A DNA stretch of 64,000 nt from Pelecanus crispus (taxonomy: Eukaryota > Chordata > Aves > Pelecaniformes > Pelecanidae): positions 119,887,809 to 119,951,808 of the forward strand of contig NC_134643.1 of assembly GCF_030463565.1 (NCBI RefSeq). Direction: 5' to 3'. Numbering within the stretch: the stretch's first letter is position 1; every line of letters begins with the position of its first letter. Both the position numbers and the translations under genes were made by a program. A model generated the notes under the pieces. It was not told the origin of the DNA. It did no database searches and saw only the letters and a program-made list of their open reading frames with translations. Below, piece after piece: positions 25,001-39,100 of the stretch.

Positions 25001-27359
25001 TTTACAGTGATAAATGGGGTAAACAAAGGACATACCTCATTAACAGTATCTACTTTGTTATATTAAATCAGGCCATTGTTGTAATGCATGACGAGAACTA
25101 AGTCACTTGGCAGACTTCAGCTTTTCAAGGAGAAGAACTTGTGGGAAGTATTCCCAAAGTATTTGTGAATCTCTCGTTATTTTTAGATTTTTCAAAAATA
25201 ATTTTAAAAAATCATGACAAGAAGTAGTAAGTAGCAAATAATTTCCAAAATATATAATTCTGATTGTCAGTATTTGAGCTTCTAAATTAACCACCAGTGA
25301 CATTAGTGAGGGTAATATCTGTTCATGGCATTAAATATATGGATTCTATCTGTCCATACTGACTTGCCAGTTAACTTCATATATATGCTTACAGACACTG
25401 TGAATATGACTTTCAACAAATTTTACGGAACTAAAATTCCTAATACTTATCACAACCTAAATCTCTCTCCATCCTAGCTTTGGCTTTGAAGGCATTCTGA
25501 CCACGCTGAAAACAGATTAAAATATGTGACAAACTTCTAATGACTCTTAAAACTGTTTTTGCCCTTCATTAAAATGAATCAAAATTCAAAATATCACAGT
25601 GATCTGTAATCTCTAAATACTGTCTAGCTAATGTATGCTCTTTTTAGCACAGAAGTGGGAACAACAAAATGCTTCTACACCTGCGCCCTTCATCCTTTTG
25701 CATCCAAGAACTAAAGAAGGGACACTTCCCGTCCTATTTGAAGAGTAGCCTCCCCCTGCATGCATGAACATGCTGGTATTACCACATATTGCTCAGGACA
25801 TTAGGGTGGTTTCTGGCATTTACTGGTAAGGCGCTTCCTTTCCTAAGAACCGATGTGAAAAAGTGACAGGTGATCCTTCAAGTGATCCTGTAAGATTATG
25901 TAAGCATAATTCCAGCAAAAGCTTTGGGCAAAAGTGAAGACTTAACGAACAAAAATCTTATAATGAAGGCTTTTAAAAACTATGCCCATTTTAGCACCAC
26001 AATATTTTGTACTACTATGAACGTCAAACCAGGCTATTGAAAAAAGAAAAAAAAAAGGCTCCCAGCAGCTGTGTAAAATGATGACTGATTGAGAATTGGT
26101 TAGTAGATCATCTGATGTTTTCTACTTAATGAAGCATCTTACTGGTGCTGACAGTTCCCACCGAGTGAAAATGACATAATATAATTTTACCAGCAGGATG
26201 GTGTTTAGTTAAGCTATGCTGTAGGAATGCACAAAATGGTAAAAGAAACAGATGGCGAGGAGGCAGGGTTTACCCTCGTGCAAGTGCAGAGGAGCTAGCT
26301 TCTTGTAAATTGGTTCCTTCCCAAATGGCAAAAAGACCAACCAGCTAAATGGACTGACAGCCTTTCTACACAGCCTGCCTTCTCCCCTCGAGGTGAGAGA
26401 AGGTGTGACTACATCAGTAAAGTGTTGAAAGCAGCATGAAAGCAACCTGCAGACTTTGAACCCTACTGTATTTTGGAGCGTCATCTGCAAGGGGCTCTTG
26501 ACACAGCTCAGTCTGTTTAGATCCTGAAGCAAGAAATGAAGGAGTCAACAGCAGTCATCCAACCCTGGATCACAGTTCACCTGCACTGTCTGCACTCCTG
26601 CCAGCGGACCTTGCACTGCACAAGCCTCCCTACCCCAGCAACTACTGAAGGCCAACACCTGTTACAGCCCAACAGGAAATAATTCCTCCAGTGCATTCAA
26701 AAAGAATTCCTACACCCTGTAGGAATGGGGTGTATATTCCTAATATAAGGTGGGAATACTCCAAAGCAATTATGACAAGTCAGCTAAAACTTATCTCTTC
26801 CTTAAGTATCAGGACACAAAGATCTCTGCAGGTGAATCAGGAGCACATCAGAGCTATGTCAGATGTGTGGCAAAGCACACTGCACTGCAGCTATTTTCTT
26901 CCCAGGAGCGCTGGGAAGCAAAACAGAAGTTTGGGTATTTCTGAATTTTCTTAAAATATGTTGCCAGACTATCTGTAGAGGTTCTCTGAGAGAACAGCAT
27001 GGAAAAATTACTCTAATCTCATTTATTTTCCACTGGTATCTCAAGCATAGGAATAAAGAAAACAAAAAGCGTCCCCAATGTACAGCAACTAAACCCCAGC
27101 TTTTGCTGAAACATAAATCGTGGTGGCTCTTCTGGGAAAAAACCCAAAAACCTTGTTTATGGACATACACAGATCTCTAGTGCTCGAACCAAACAGCATG
27201 TCAAAGTAAGCTCTTGCACTGAATTTGACCACGGGACACATGCAAAGTGACACAGCACGCTAAAAAAATGCTGCAGGCGTTGTAATTTGTGTTCTTAGAA
27301 AAGCTCAGCTCCAATCAAGCATGTGGTTTTCAGTGAGGTCATGCCTTTCACCTAATTTT

Positions 27360-27500
27360 CAGTGAGGATGACTGGGGTACAAAAGAAGGTCAAGTGATTT
27401 GCCCAAGGTTACCCAGTGAGTCACTGGCTCTCATGGGATCAGGATTCAGGAAGCTCCCGGCTCAACATTCCTTGGTCTAATCACCAGCCCGTAACTTCTG
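27360..27500 (+). repeat. MIR-like SINE remnant
   Basis: AGGTCAAGTGATTTGCCCAA followed by GGTTACCCAGTGAGTCACTG and then GGATCAGGATTCAGGAAGCT resemble the MIR core and its downstream part (consensus-like cttgcccaaggtcacacag). It is heavily diverged, as expected for an element shared across amniotes. Intron 2 of ADAMTS5. Confidence 0.65.
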
Positions 27501-28604
27501 CACTAGTCTCTCGCTCTCTCCTTTGCTAAACAAAGATTGCATGCGGTATAAATCTTTTAAAATAAAACCATTTCTTGTACTGTTTTTCTAACTTGTGTAA
27601 GTATTTGACTCCTCGTTAAGAACTGCATACTGATATCACTCAGAAATCCTCTTGACGTCATGGGAATTTTGCATAAAAAATGATGGAACTAAGCAATTAA
27701 TAAAGTTTTTTTATGAAACAGAAGTGTTTTGAATTACACAGGCTTACAAAAACATGCATAGAATATAAAACTGGCTATTCCTCTTTCTTCATACTTGAAC
27801 TTTCCTTCCAATTTTTCTTGTCTTTGACTGCTATCCATCACTTACGAAATAAAAAAGAAAAAAAAAAATCACTCTCTCTTTTAAATCTCCAGCCCAGAGG
27901 CAGTTTTTAGTATTTCTGGCTTAAAAGAGTTCTTCAGACTGACTGAAACAATAGTCTGAAGTGCAGCTTCTTTTCAGGAGCAGACATAAAAAAAGCCACA
28001 ATCAGACATTCATACACCAGTCCTGCAGACTTTACACAAAACAAACTTCTGCTGAAATGGCTTGTTATAACAGACTTCTGTGGGAGATCACAGATACATC
28101 ACCCCCGTCAGACAGACAATTTGCAGGCAAGATTCCATCCAGGCCATGCGGACTAGGCAATCAGAAACCACTATGTCCACATAGACTCAAATAATCATTA
28201 AAAAGATGTGGTCTTGGAGGTCCATGCTACATCTGCTCTGCTAATTAACGGGGCATGTAGAAGATAAATATTAACTTGAATGAAAAAGTGGGAGATGGTG
28301 ACACCCATTTCACATCTGTTCAACTCAGAGTAACTCGCAAATAATATAATTCATGGTAGCTCACGGTAAATGAATGAACTCTGGGAGAGTAGATAGTGCA
28401 AGAATGTAAAAATTGTGTTGCCTGCTGCCTGTTTATTGGGTAAATCTGCCTTCCTCTCTGTACTGGAAGTACTTTCTGCACAAAACCTACATGATCATAC
28501 AGGTTGTATTTACCTGCCAATGAGGAAAGTAATCCCTACCTTCCCCTGCAATCCGGAAAACTGGGGGTTCAGGCACACAGAGCTGAAGTGGACTTCTTCT
28601 ACAA

Positions 28605-28703
28605 TCATAGGACCATAGAATCATTTAGGTTGGAAAAGACCCTTAAGATCATGGAGTCCAACCTAACATTGCCAAAGCCACCGCTAAACCATGTCCCTAA
28701 AAT
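28605..28703 (-). mobile_element. CR1 LINE 3' tail, inverted
   Basis: The plus strand reads ATCATAGGACCATAGAATCA, TTTAGGTTGGAAAAGACCCT and TAAGATCATGGAGTCCAACC. This is the reverse complement of a CR1 3' end, and its body resembles the fragment at 17466-17560. It is in the same orientation as ADAMTS5 (intron 2). Confidence 0.9.
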
Positions 28704-30424
28704 AATTTTTGATAATGATTGTTCTGAAACATTAGGCAAAACACAGTTTCATTCTCAATTCCCTTATAGTTGCAAAGATACTGATATTTCACTCTATATG
28801 TTTGGCTTTAAGTTATGATGTTTCAGGATCCGTAGCAGCTTTTCAAAGCAGAGCGCTCTGTTTAATCTAATTCTTCATGAGGTTACATGTACGCAAAAAT
28901 CTGCACAACTCCAGAAAACCTCTGAAAACTCGGGCAATGTTAGTGCTGTGTCTGAGTCACTTCCTGAAGTCTCTGGTTGAGAACCTGGCCCTCCATCTCC
29001 TCACTGCTCTGTCAGAACCACTTCACAGACTTTAAGAAGGCAAAGATCCCCAGTCTACTCAGACGTAAAAGTATGTGGTAGATAAAGAAAAGCTTGAGCA
29101 TATTCAGAACCTGAGGATTCAATTTTTCTACATCATATGAATTTCCTCCTTCCATCTCTCCACTTTTCCATACCAGCTGTTTCAGCTTCATTAAAAAAGT
29201 TTTTTTTTAAGCACCATGTGTGCTGCAGGTGGAACAATTATATATTACATATAACATTGTAAGTTAATTGAAATATTGTTAGGCAAGCCAAGAATTTTTA
29301 CCCAAAATTTTAACCAGCAACCTTTTGTACAGCTGATGCTTATTTTTTGAAGCATCAGCTAAATTTTCTGCCCCAGTCTTCACCTCTTGTGAAGGCTTAG
29401 CTTTGACTGCCCATATTTTCTCTTAACCAAAGGGGATATGTTCATGAGGGCTTAATTCAAGAGCTTTTGCAAGCAGAAATTTAGATAGAACTTTGGAAAA
29501 GGTTCAAAGAGAAGGAATCAAGCAATTTTCCTGATGCATGTCATCAGAGAAGACTTGGATGAGTGTAGTCTCTCTCTCTTTTTTGTTGTTTTAAGAAAGC
29601 AAATCTGCCTAATTATGATTACCTGGATATTTGCCTAAACTTTGTCTGTCATGAAGGAAACTTAATACCAAAGTCAACCTTCACCATTTTTTCATGTGCC
29701 TCTGAGATTCTGTGCTCTTGGCAATGTACCCCCCTTGAAATGAAAGGCTACAAAAGATTTGTACTTGTCAAGTCTGAAGCTTGTCTTTATCTGTTTTATT
29801 GTGGCAGCCTTGAAATCAAAGGGCTACATGTTCAGCAGTGGAAAAGAAAAGATGACTGTATTTAGTTACTTTTGAGTGTATACAAAATGAGCACATGTGG
29901 TAAAATACGGAATGAGAGTATTTTTTGACTCTTCTATGGACATCAAAAGCAAGACCACCATTTAAATATCATACATATTGTTCTTGGTTTCTTTTTTTTC
30001 TGAAGCAGGGTCAGAATCAGTTTGCTATAAAGGTCCCGTAGGTTAGACATGGTAGACATGGCCCTCTTTCTACAGAAGCCTACAACTAAAATACAGGCTC
30101 AGGCTCTGCATAAATGCTTTCAGTCCACTCAGAATTCAGCAAAGTGGTATTTTGATGTATTGCAGTGAACCACCTGAGTAGGGACCCCAGGAATGACACC
30201 TCACTTCTAAAATGGCTTCTTTACGTAAAATTATGCTCTCTAATAAAACACTACTCTTTGCTGACAGCACTTGTGATAGTTTTGTCCTCAGTGGTGGCAG
30301 ATGCCACAGAATGATGGCACACTGAAAAACATTTGGTATTAAACATGTTATTTTCCAGTTTTAGTTTCTGTACAGTTCCTTGATTTTAGGTGTTACACAG
30401 CATAGCTGTGGAGGAAGTTGTGAT

Positions 30425-30800
30425 AACTTCACATAACCATAGAAAATGAGGCTGAGAGGAGACCTTGAAAAGCCATCTTGTGCACCCCTCTGCCCTAGGG
30501 TAGGATCAGCATTCTCTAAGCCACAGCTGTTCTAGCCAGCCGGCTCTTGTGAACCTCCAGTAACGGAGATTTCACAGCCTCCCCAAGCAATTCATTCCTG
30601 ACCTTAACTGTCCTTCTGGTTCGATGATTTTGGCTAATCCTTAAAGTAAATCTCCCTTGCTGCAATTTAAGGCCATTACCCCTTGTGCTGTCCCAGGTGG
30701 ACATGGAGAATGATTTATTACGTAAATTTTCGCAACGATTTTTTTAATATATTTGAAGACTGCTTTTATGCCCCCCTTTGGCCTTCCCTTCTCTAAAGTC
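30425..30800 (-). mobile_element. Old, decayed CR1 LINE fragment, inverted
   Basis: The minus strand encodes traces of the CR1 C-terminal region ([20 protein letters not shown]). Plus-strand phrases such as AAATCTCCCTTGCTGCAATT and TAAGGCCATTACCCCTTGTG are typical of older CR1 subfamilies. The ends are approximate and the frame is broken. Confidence 0.75.
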
Positions 30801-33800
30801 ACATGTAAAAGATAAAAGAAAACTAATGAACTGAGGTTTAATTAGTTCCATGTAGCAATATTAAAGCTATATTCTAAAAATAAAATACTTGGAAAGAACA
30901 TCAGTAAACCATATTACTCAGGAGGATAGAAGGAGTAATAGCATGCCAGCATGGTTGCATAACAGAGAAATAGGAACTTTGCAAAAGGTCAAATGAACGT
31001 TACCACTGAACAACAAGGCCGTGCTTTCTCTGTACCTTATCTTAAAAAAAAAAAAGGAAAAAGAAAACAGAAAGGTTCTTCAAGATTGATGGAAAGAATT
31101 AAGATACATATAATTTAAGTTATTAGAGCCATGTAACTCTCACTGGACTAAACTGGAGCTTTGCCTGCTTAAAGACTGCAGGAAGGATGCTTTTGTATTT
31201 AAGGACTAGGTCAAAACTCAAGAGACAAGTTTAATCCTTGGCTTTCCTTGAGACGTCCTTTGTGATTTTAGGAAATTACCTATTGATAAAATGAGCAGTA
31301 GCTCCACTTACTTTCTCTTGAACTCTTCGCATTTTTGTAGATGACAAACCCTTTCAGATGGTGGGCTGTCTGTACAGAAGCATGCGGGACTTCAGCATAG
31401 GAGGAGCCAAAGTCAGCAGAAACTTCTGACTGTGATTGCATCACAAAATGCAACACCAGGCTACTAAACAAGGAATTGTCATGTATTGGATATATCCCAC
31501 TGCAAGAGATGTTAAATGTAACTTCAAATTGATAGACTGTGTCTGTTGGTGATGTTGGATCATGCTTATCTTCACAGGACGCGCTGGTTGACTTATAATT
31601 CAACACTGTAAAAGCAAGAAATCTCCAACCTAAAAGTCCAGGGTATTAGAGTGAGGATCTAGTTACTTTTGTTTTCCTGCTGGGTATTTTAATAAGGGAT
31701 ATATGGAGAAGCAATATGGTAGCGCTGACCTATGAAACACATTACATAAATGTTGAGATTATGAGCAATCATAGGTTCTTTAATGCTTTTCTCCAGATGT
31801 CTCTCCGAAGCAGGGAAGTGCATGAAATAAGGAAACATCTTTTTTTTTACAGACGATAGGCTGATGATAACAAAGACGTGGAGGATGTCTACATACTGTG
31901 CCTAAGCTAGTTCAGATATCCCTGCAAAGCTATGGAGGCACAGCCGAAGGAGTTGCTTAAAGTCAAAAAAGACATCCATATACCACAACATGGAGGCTGA
32001 ACTGATGATTTCAGGCAAGAATCCAGAAGACTATTTTTGTGACAGCAAAGCTACTGCTGTCCAAACTGATAGCAGCATGGCCCCTGCTAGAAAATAACCA
32101 TATCTGGATTTACCATTAGTGGCTGGATGTCTTGACAGGCTACGATTTAAAAATTACATTTATACTATTAGCACTGCTTCCCTTTATTCTGAGGAGAAAC
32201 TGGATTATCACATTCAAAGTTACAAGATTTCCTCCTGGTTTTTGTTGCATTATCCTCGTTTTCTGCATTTGACATTGGAGACAAATTATTCATGATTCTC
32301 CTACATACAAGTAGGACAATTCAGGTCCTACCTCATCAATCTTTATATATAGATCTCCACCTCTTATTGTCAGCTAATCAGTTGTACCAAGAATTTGCTT
32401 GCATCTATTTCTTTCTGTGCTTTTGTTTACAGCTCTTTGGAGAGTTTGCCTGTTACTGCTGCTCATTCATATTCTCCCCCTCAAAAACCACTTGTCAAAA
32501 TCCATCCATTTTATCTGAAAGAAATAAAATAAACATCTAACACATAACGTAGTAGAAACCTTGGCAACAGAAGTGGCAGGCTTTATTCTGTAGCAGGCTG
32601 CTTTTTGTTTTCCTATGCACGTATCTAACCTGAGCCCCTGGGCTGTGCATCATCCTGTTTGGTTGAGCTGCAGTTCCATTGACTTTGGTTGCCTTCCAGA
32701 GAAAGAATCTGATCCTCAAAAATGCTGTTGGATCCTTCAGAGAGGAAACAAGAGCATTCAGATCCCCTTGGAACAAAAAGTGAGGACACACAGCCATTCT
32801 CCAGATCAAGTCCACGTTAATGATGCTGCATCTGCTACACATGCACGTGCAGCAGGGTTATTTAAAAAACTACAGACGGTGACACTGGTTCACTTAGCAG
32901 CTCACCTTGCTCTTCCTACTGACAGAAGGGAGCATCTTAGGCTTAGAGCCCTTAGCATCCCCTCTGTCTTGCAGGGCATCTCCTATGTTGCCAGGGGAAT
33001 TCCACCAAATAACTAAGACGCTGTAAAATTAAAGCTACACCCTACCCACAGGACAGGGGGAACTTTAAGACTTCTGAATTGGAGGAAGAAATCTGGTCTC
33101 CAAATAAAATAAAGCAAGGTTTTCCTCAAAGTGCTTAACTAAAGGGTATCCACGCCACACTTTTATTTTTCATCCTTTTTTGACCTTTAATTTAATGTAA
33201 GTACCCAAGCAATTTTAGCTGTGTTTTCTTCTCAACTTCTGCCGCTTCAGGCCACACACACAAAGATCATTCTGTGACTTGACACCCCTCCTTTCTTAAA
33301 ATCTTATGGTGAGGAGAAAAAAAAAAAAGGATGTTATTTTAAACAACCTCAAGCTAGGGTTTTTTTGTCCATTAGGGTACTTATTTATTCGTTTCAATTC
33401 ATGCCGTTTTTACGTTGAAAATTATAGCTTTTACGGATTCCTGTAAAAGTCTAGGTATGAAAATGGCTCTTTTTCAAAAATGTGTTTCTAGATCACTAAA
33501 AATAATTAAATTTTGTTTATATTTTCTTTGTGTGGAATTCAAGGTAAGAACATGTATATGTACTGCTCATCCCTATCTTTATTGGTCTATGTCCTTTCAT
33601 TTTTAATCTATCTAATCATGTATTTATTGTTGATAAAATGGTAGTCAAGACACATTACTCACCTCTTCACACACCAGATATATCAACACTGGCATCACAA
33701 GAAGGTCCCTCATCCAACCGCGCCAATGCCCACTAACCTTCAGCAGTAAGCATCACTTCTGGATGCAAGAAGATACAAGCAGTTCCTCTAGCAGACACCT

Positions 33801-35238
33801 TTGAGTGATAGGCTAAGTTTGCCAATCTATCTACTTGTCCCAGTTCCAGACCAGGTTTGTGATGGGTCATTAGCTTCACAGCATCCAGGTTTGATGTCAG
33901 TAAACTCATCTGATGTTAAGCTGTATTTGATGTATTGCTGCACTTCTCTCCAAATGCTCTGAGTGATTTCAGAGAGCTTTTTCTTTTATAATTATATTCT
34001 TGTTTATTAAAATAAAATTTCTGTTTTGGGGACTCACTCTGCCACAACATTTTACGTTTTCGTGCAACATATTATCCCTCCAGCCACTACCGATTTCATT
34101 TCTTTGTAGCACCGTAAGTGCAGTAGGGTTAGGTTCACTAATCATTGAAGGGTCAGGTCACTGACATGCCAGCTGCTTTTTCTTGCTTGGTGACCTCTGG
34201 TTGCTGAGCCAGATGTATATATAAGGCACACAACTCTTGGGCTCTACCTGCTAGCTACTTGAAAATTGAACTACTGCAATGATACTCCCAAAGCAAACTT
34301 TACTTCGGTTTGGCATGAGGTACAAGGCAATTCAGAAATTGGCGCTCTCTGAAAGTTCTCCTTTCCTTGTTATTCCCTTCCAAGAATGTTAAAAAAAAAA
34401 ATGTTCTCCACATTTAAATTGCTGTTCAAAAGCGAATAGCCCTCATACTGAATGTATTTCCAGTGAACACAGCTCACAAAACGTTAGTAAATTAAAAATA
34501 ATCAAGATGGGAGCAGTCTCTCTGAAAGAATATATCGTGACAGATGTAATATCCTAGAATATGAACTTTCTTCTGTCACTAATTCTATTTTAAATCCTCC
34601 TGAAGGGTACGTGTAAGGCTCCTACATTAAATTGCTGCCCACTGAGGTTGAAACTGAAACAAAGTTAAACAGGTTTTTTTGACTAAACCTTTATCACCTA
34701 AATACTGTTTCACTTATTTCAGGATTTACACTAGTACCGTATTTTACCACAAAGGTGGAATTTCCGTACACTTAGAAAAATATTAGAATTCTGTCTTTTT
34801 CCACAAAAGCCTTCCTCTGCAGGTAATACGTTGTCCCAAGAAAAAGTTTCATAACAGTAGAGCATGCAAGTAGTTCAAGAAGGTGAGTTATTTTCCACTG
34901 TGTATGCACTAAATGCACGTGAATTACAATAGATGGGCCAAACACTTTCTTAGGAGGGACACGTATTGACATCTTTGGACAGTAGCAGCAGCCTTTGAAT
35001 TTTCACTTTGACTACTGCTTAGAAACGACACTGTCAGAAAGGAAACACCTACTGTGTGCCTTCACTTGCCTTCTGATCCCTTATTAGTTAACCCTGAAGT
35101 GCATATGTATACAGCCTTAATCCCCAAGTGAGTATCTGGACCGGGGGAAATCTGGAATTAATTGCAAAGTATTTTGGTTACTAATGCAGCTGTTACAAGT
35201 GTTTGATTTGGCAAGCGAACAGAAAAGGCACTGCATAC

Positions 35239-35371
35239 CAATTTCGTGAGCCACTGTAAAAGCTGCATGGAGGCCGTCATCTTCAATCACTGCACAGCTG
35301 CGCTCGGGAGAGCATATGGTCCCAACGTCTGCCATTCCCAGAGTATCACATGAATGATGCCCACATAAATC
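35239..35371 (-). CDS. ADAMTS5: ADAMTS5 exon 2: catalytic domain, first half of the zinc site
   Basis: This exon codes residues 326-369 plus one base of codon 370. The acceptor ...CTGGGCAG precedes GATTTATGTGGGC, giving [20 protein letters not shown] and continuing [25 protein letters not shown]367 and E368 are the first zinc ligand and the catalytic base of HExxHxxGxxHD. The donor is G|GTATGC, phase 1. The residues agree with mammalian ADAMTS5 at nearly every position I can recall, as expected for the active-site wall. The open frame running past the donor (MQCLFCSL...) is intronic. Confidence 0.96.
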
Positions 35372-35734
35372 CTGCCCAGGAAGGAAAAAAAAAACAAACC
35401 CACATTAAAATAAATTTTTACACCCATAGGTAGCAACAGGTTAAAGTCACCAGCCCTCCGCAAACAGCAGAACCTGGATAAAAACATCAATATAAGCTTC
35501 CATCTAAAGACATCGATGCAGTTTAAAAGCACAATGACCCAATCCCATCCCTGGTAAAGTCAGTGTAAGTATTTTCATTGACTTTAACAGGATTTGGATA
35601 CGTTCTGTAATTAATTATTGTTAGTTAAATTTGTATTTCTGCAATGCATACAGAGGCTCAACCTTGCATTGAGTTAGGTACTCAAAATAAATGCCGTAGA
35701 AGCATTTTTTCATTGACAATAAAAATAGAATATT

Positions 35735-35825
35735 CTTTTTATTTACAGAAGAGGAACCAAGGCACAGAGAGAAAGCTTCAGATTCTTGATCAGCCCTTGA
35801 ACCAGAGATCACCTTTCTTTTCCAA
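35735..35825 (+). repeat. MIR-like SINE remnant
   Basis: ATTTACAGAAGAGGAACCAA followed by GGCACAGAGAGAAAGCTTCA matches the MIR-like ttttacagatgaggaaactgaggcacagagag core. It is diverged and lacks clear ends. It lies in ADAMTS5 intron 1, about 400 bp from exon 2. Confidence 0.65.
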
Positions 35826-36104
35826 AGGCAAGTCTTATACTTGCACCTAAAGAAATAAGATTGTTGTATATTAAACCTCATGTCACATGTCAAGTAGTAC
35901 AATGATTAATAATGTATTACCCAATGTACCAAGTATTTAAGCAATTCTCAGAGGTTGCTTAAAGAGTCAGTGACATGACAGAGTGTAAAATCCCTTGATT
36001 CCTAGTCTTACTAGCACAACTTGATCACGTTTTCTACTTGTAGATATGGAGTGTCTCCAAAACCCATGCAGGTAGCATTAGGTTTTTTCTTTCTGTTCCA
36101 GAAG

Positions 36105-36168
36105 AATAACGATAACAATGATGATAACGATAATGATAATGATAATGACAATGATAATGACAATGATG
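36105..36168 (+). repeat. GATAAT/GACAAT microsatellite
   Basis: A run of about 64 bp of imperfect GATAAT, GACAAT and GATGAT hexamer units in intron 1. On the opposite strand it produces an Ile/Val-rich shadow ORF. Confidence 0.85.
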
Positions 36169-39100
36169 AAGGCACTTTTGGCCAGACATAGTGTTTTAAT
36201 CATCAGCAGTAACTTTTCAGTGCTTCTGTGGAAGCAGAGGGAAGAATCGTAGTCTGAATGTACATATATATGCTTTTTTGGTTGAGAAGGAAAAGTAGCT
36301 ACCATGCTATTTGGAACAGTTCAACATTTCATCGTGGTTGAATGAAATTGTCATTTTGAAGGCATGACAGTAGTATCAAATGTTATTATCAAAATGATCA
36401 AAGAGTAGCTTTTTTCCCTTAATTTTTAAGACTCTCTTCTTCCCTTCAGATCTCCTTTTAGAATTACTTTCTTTTATGAAGACTTTCATAATTAATCCAT
36501 CTGAATAACAGATATCCTGTACGAGGCTTCAGGTCAACAATGTTCACTGATTATGACAGTTTAAAGTTTAGGTAAACTTGAAAATGCACAGGATTCAAAT
36601 CCCACTGAAGTAAAAAAAAACCCATACTGAGTTCACAGATACTGTGACAGAGCATCTCTTTAAAAAAAAAAAAAAAGTGTATTTTTTTTCCCCAAGATGA
36701 AATAAAGAAATTTTCAAGCTAAAATTACATAGCAATATTACATATGTGGAGCAAGAATTTTGGGATCAGTTCTGGCTTCCAGGTGTCTGGGAACTCGTTT
36801 CAGTAAGTGTACTCTTGGTGCTACTTAATGTCAAGATTTAAATGCCACAGTACCAATGAACAAAACAGACTCAAAAGAAGAGAAGGAATAAAGTTCAAAA
36901 GTATTTCAATTCCCAGATTTTCACGGATATAATTCATGGTTTAAGAAACACTTTCATTCTGCAGCAATGCAGATAATACGCAGGCAATTTTCTCTCTAAT
37001 CTGACTGGCTCCCACCCCTGACTTCCAATTAGCTCCCCAGACTTAGCTTCTGGCTCTGTATGGGTTATGGGAAGGTACAGAATAAGGATACCCATTTTCA
37101 AGTACTTTAAAAGAAATGCAATTTTTTTCCAGTTTTATTTGGGCAAATAAACTTCATAGCATGTTCAGCATCACTGGACCAGTGTTGGAAGAGGCCGTAA
37201 GTGAGGTCATGTTATTCTAGTGTCAAACATCTGAGGCATATTCCACAAGGAAGACACAATCATTAAACTCCTATTACTTTTGCTTGGGTTTGTATCCATT
37301 TAGCCCTTTATGTATCACTTCTGAATCTGGCCCTTTCAGTCTAAGGGTACATTTTACATAGAATAAACTCTGTGTAAATGCAACTGTAAGTGGTTTACCT
37401 ACAGCAGCATCAGTAACAAAACTCAGAAAAAATGCATGTGCATAGTACCAATAAAAATACCTTTTCATGGTGATATAATCGGTCTAAATAAATGAGTGTA
37501 AGCTGTATAGGAAGTAAGATACCTTTATACTAGTGCAATCTGAACTGAATCCACACAAGCAGTTGAACTGAAATTCTTACACAAGTACCAAAAAGCACAC
37601 AAATCAGGCAGAAAGCAGCTTACTGGAGGAGGTCTCAATTACTCTCAGGTTGACAGTGCCAGTAATAGTATAAAATGCATTAATTCAGGCCTTGTCTCCG
37701 CATACAGGTTCTCTGTCATTTGGTCTCTTCTTGTATTTGGGTGTCATTATTACATAGATACTTACACCAGTACTGCTCCCAGTGTGGGCACAATTATATC
37801 AACACACAGATGTCTTATGCCAATGCATGATTTAATTCTGTTTGCATACAAGAAGCAGCTATGCCAGTGATATGGCCATGAAGCTATACCAGCAGAGGCA
37901 ACCAGACCTCACAATGATTCTCCAGATTTGATGACACAAGTATAATTAAAAGAATACAATCTTTCTAAGCAGGCAATCTCATAAACTCCCTTACAGTTAC
38001 TTCTGATGGGATGTGTGAAGTATGGAAAATTATGACAGGGATGTTAACTGTAAGCAGCCCTTCTGACTCTTGGCTGGTTAGTAATCCCGCCCTCAAAATT
38101 TCGAAAGCTATGCACAGGATTGTGTTACACCACCTTCATTAGACATCAAAAAAATAGCTATGGACATATGTAAGCACTAATGGACATAGCAATGTGTTAT
38201 TTTTCATATGTTATCTGTTACTGACATTGCACCACGCTGCATGCCTGGGTTTTCCTCAGGAATCCAGTCACTTCATCAAACTGCTGTTCCTCCATTTCCA
38301 TCATTTCCCAGAGTATGACACATATCCACACATCTCAGCATCCCAATAGTAACTTTCAAGGCGGTGCTCATTTGCATAATAATTGTCTAGACAAAACAAA
38401 GCAGGCTTTACCCATTCTTTATGAAATACCTTAACTTCTGGTCAGATAAAATTAATTTCTTGAAGGGCTGTATTACTTAAAGGTTGCTCCTAGGAAATCC
38501 CACAGCAGAAAATAAGTGACTCTGGAAATTGCTTATCTGTAAAATTACCTAGCTTCTCCAACGCCCCACGGACAGCTGTTTCCCAGCTGTCCTCAGATGG
38601 TGTGGGACCAACGATCCCCATAAAGAAGAGAGGAGAATGACCGCATTGCGGTCAGAAAGCGGTGGACAGTGACACAGCAAGGCCCCACTCCCTTCAGCCA
38701 GCTCCGTGACCACATCCGCGCTGCCTCCCCAGCGGTCTGAGCAAGGCGGCGTGGGGAGCCCTCCAGCCGCCTACTGAATCCCAGCTGGGCAGCGGTGGAA
38801 GAGGCTTGTAAAGGATCTTGGAAACAAGGACAGGAAATATTTTCTGGCCGTAGCTTCTTTGTATGAAGCTGTTATTGGGGAGGGATGTCTACGTGTTGCC
38901 CATCTGCTGCCAGAGCAGGGCATGCGTTGGCTATGCTTTGAACAGAGGGCATGTGCTGAGCCTTCTGGTTTTCGTTGCAGACTTCAGTCCTCAGTGACTG
39001 CACGAGGATGCTTTTTTTAAGCTAATGCTGACATTGTCAATAATCACTTAGGCAGACTACTTAAGTCTCAGCTCCATTTTATTCTCTACTCATAGCCTCA

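Larger units (their letters stand above)
20641..35238 (-). other. ADAMTS5 intron 2
   Basis: About 14.6 kb, the largest intron, GT (GTATGC) to AG (TTCTATAG). It contains CR1 pieces at 21657-22086, 28605-28703 and about 30425-30800, and a MIR-like SINE at 27360-27500. The remainder is AT-rich with short homopolymers. The longest other ORF is 31606-31280 (minus, 108 codons), not recognised and of chance length. Confidence 0.8.

Noticed and set aside
31280-31606. 108-codon minus-strand ORF in intron 2 as a possible extra exon
   Set aside because: No similarity to any ADAMTS domain, and the flanking exons 2 and 3 already join in frame in the middle of the zinc motif.
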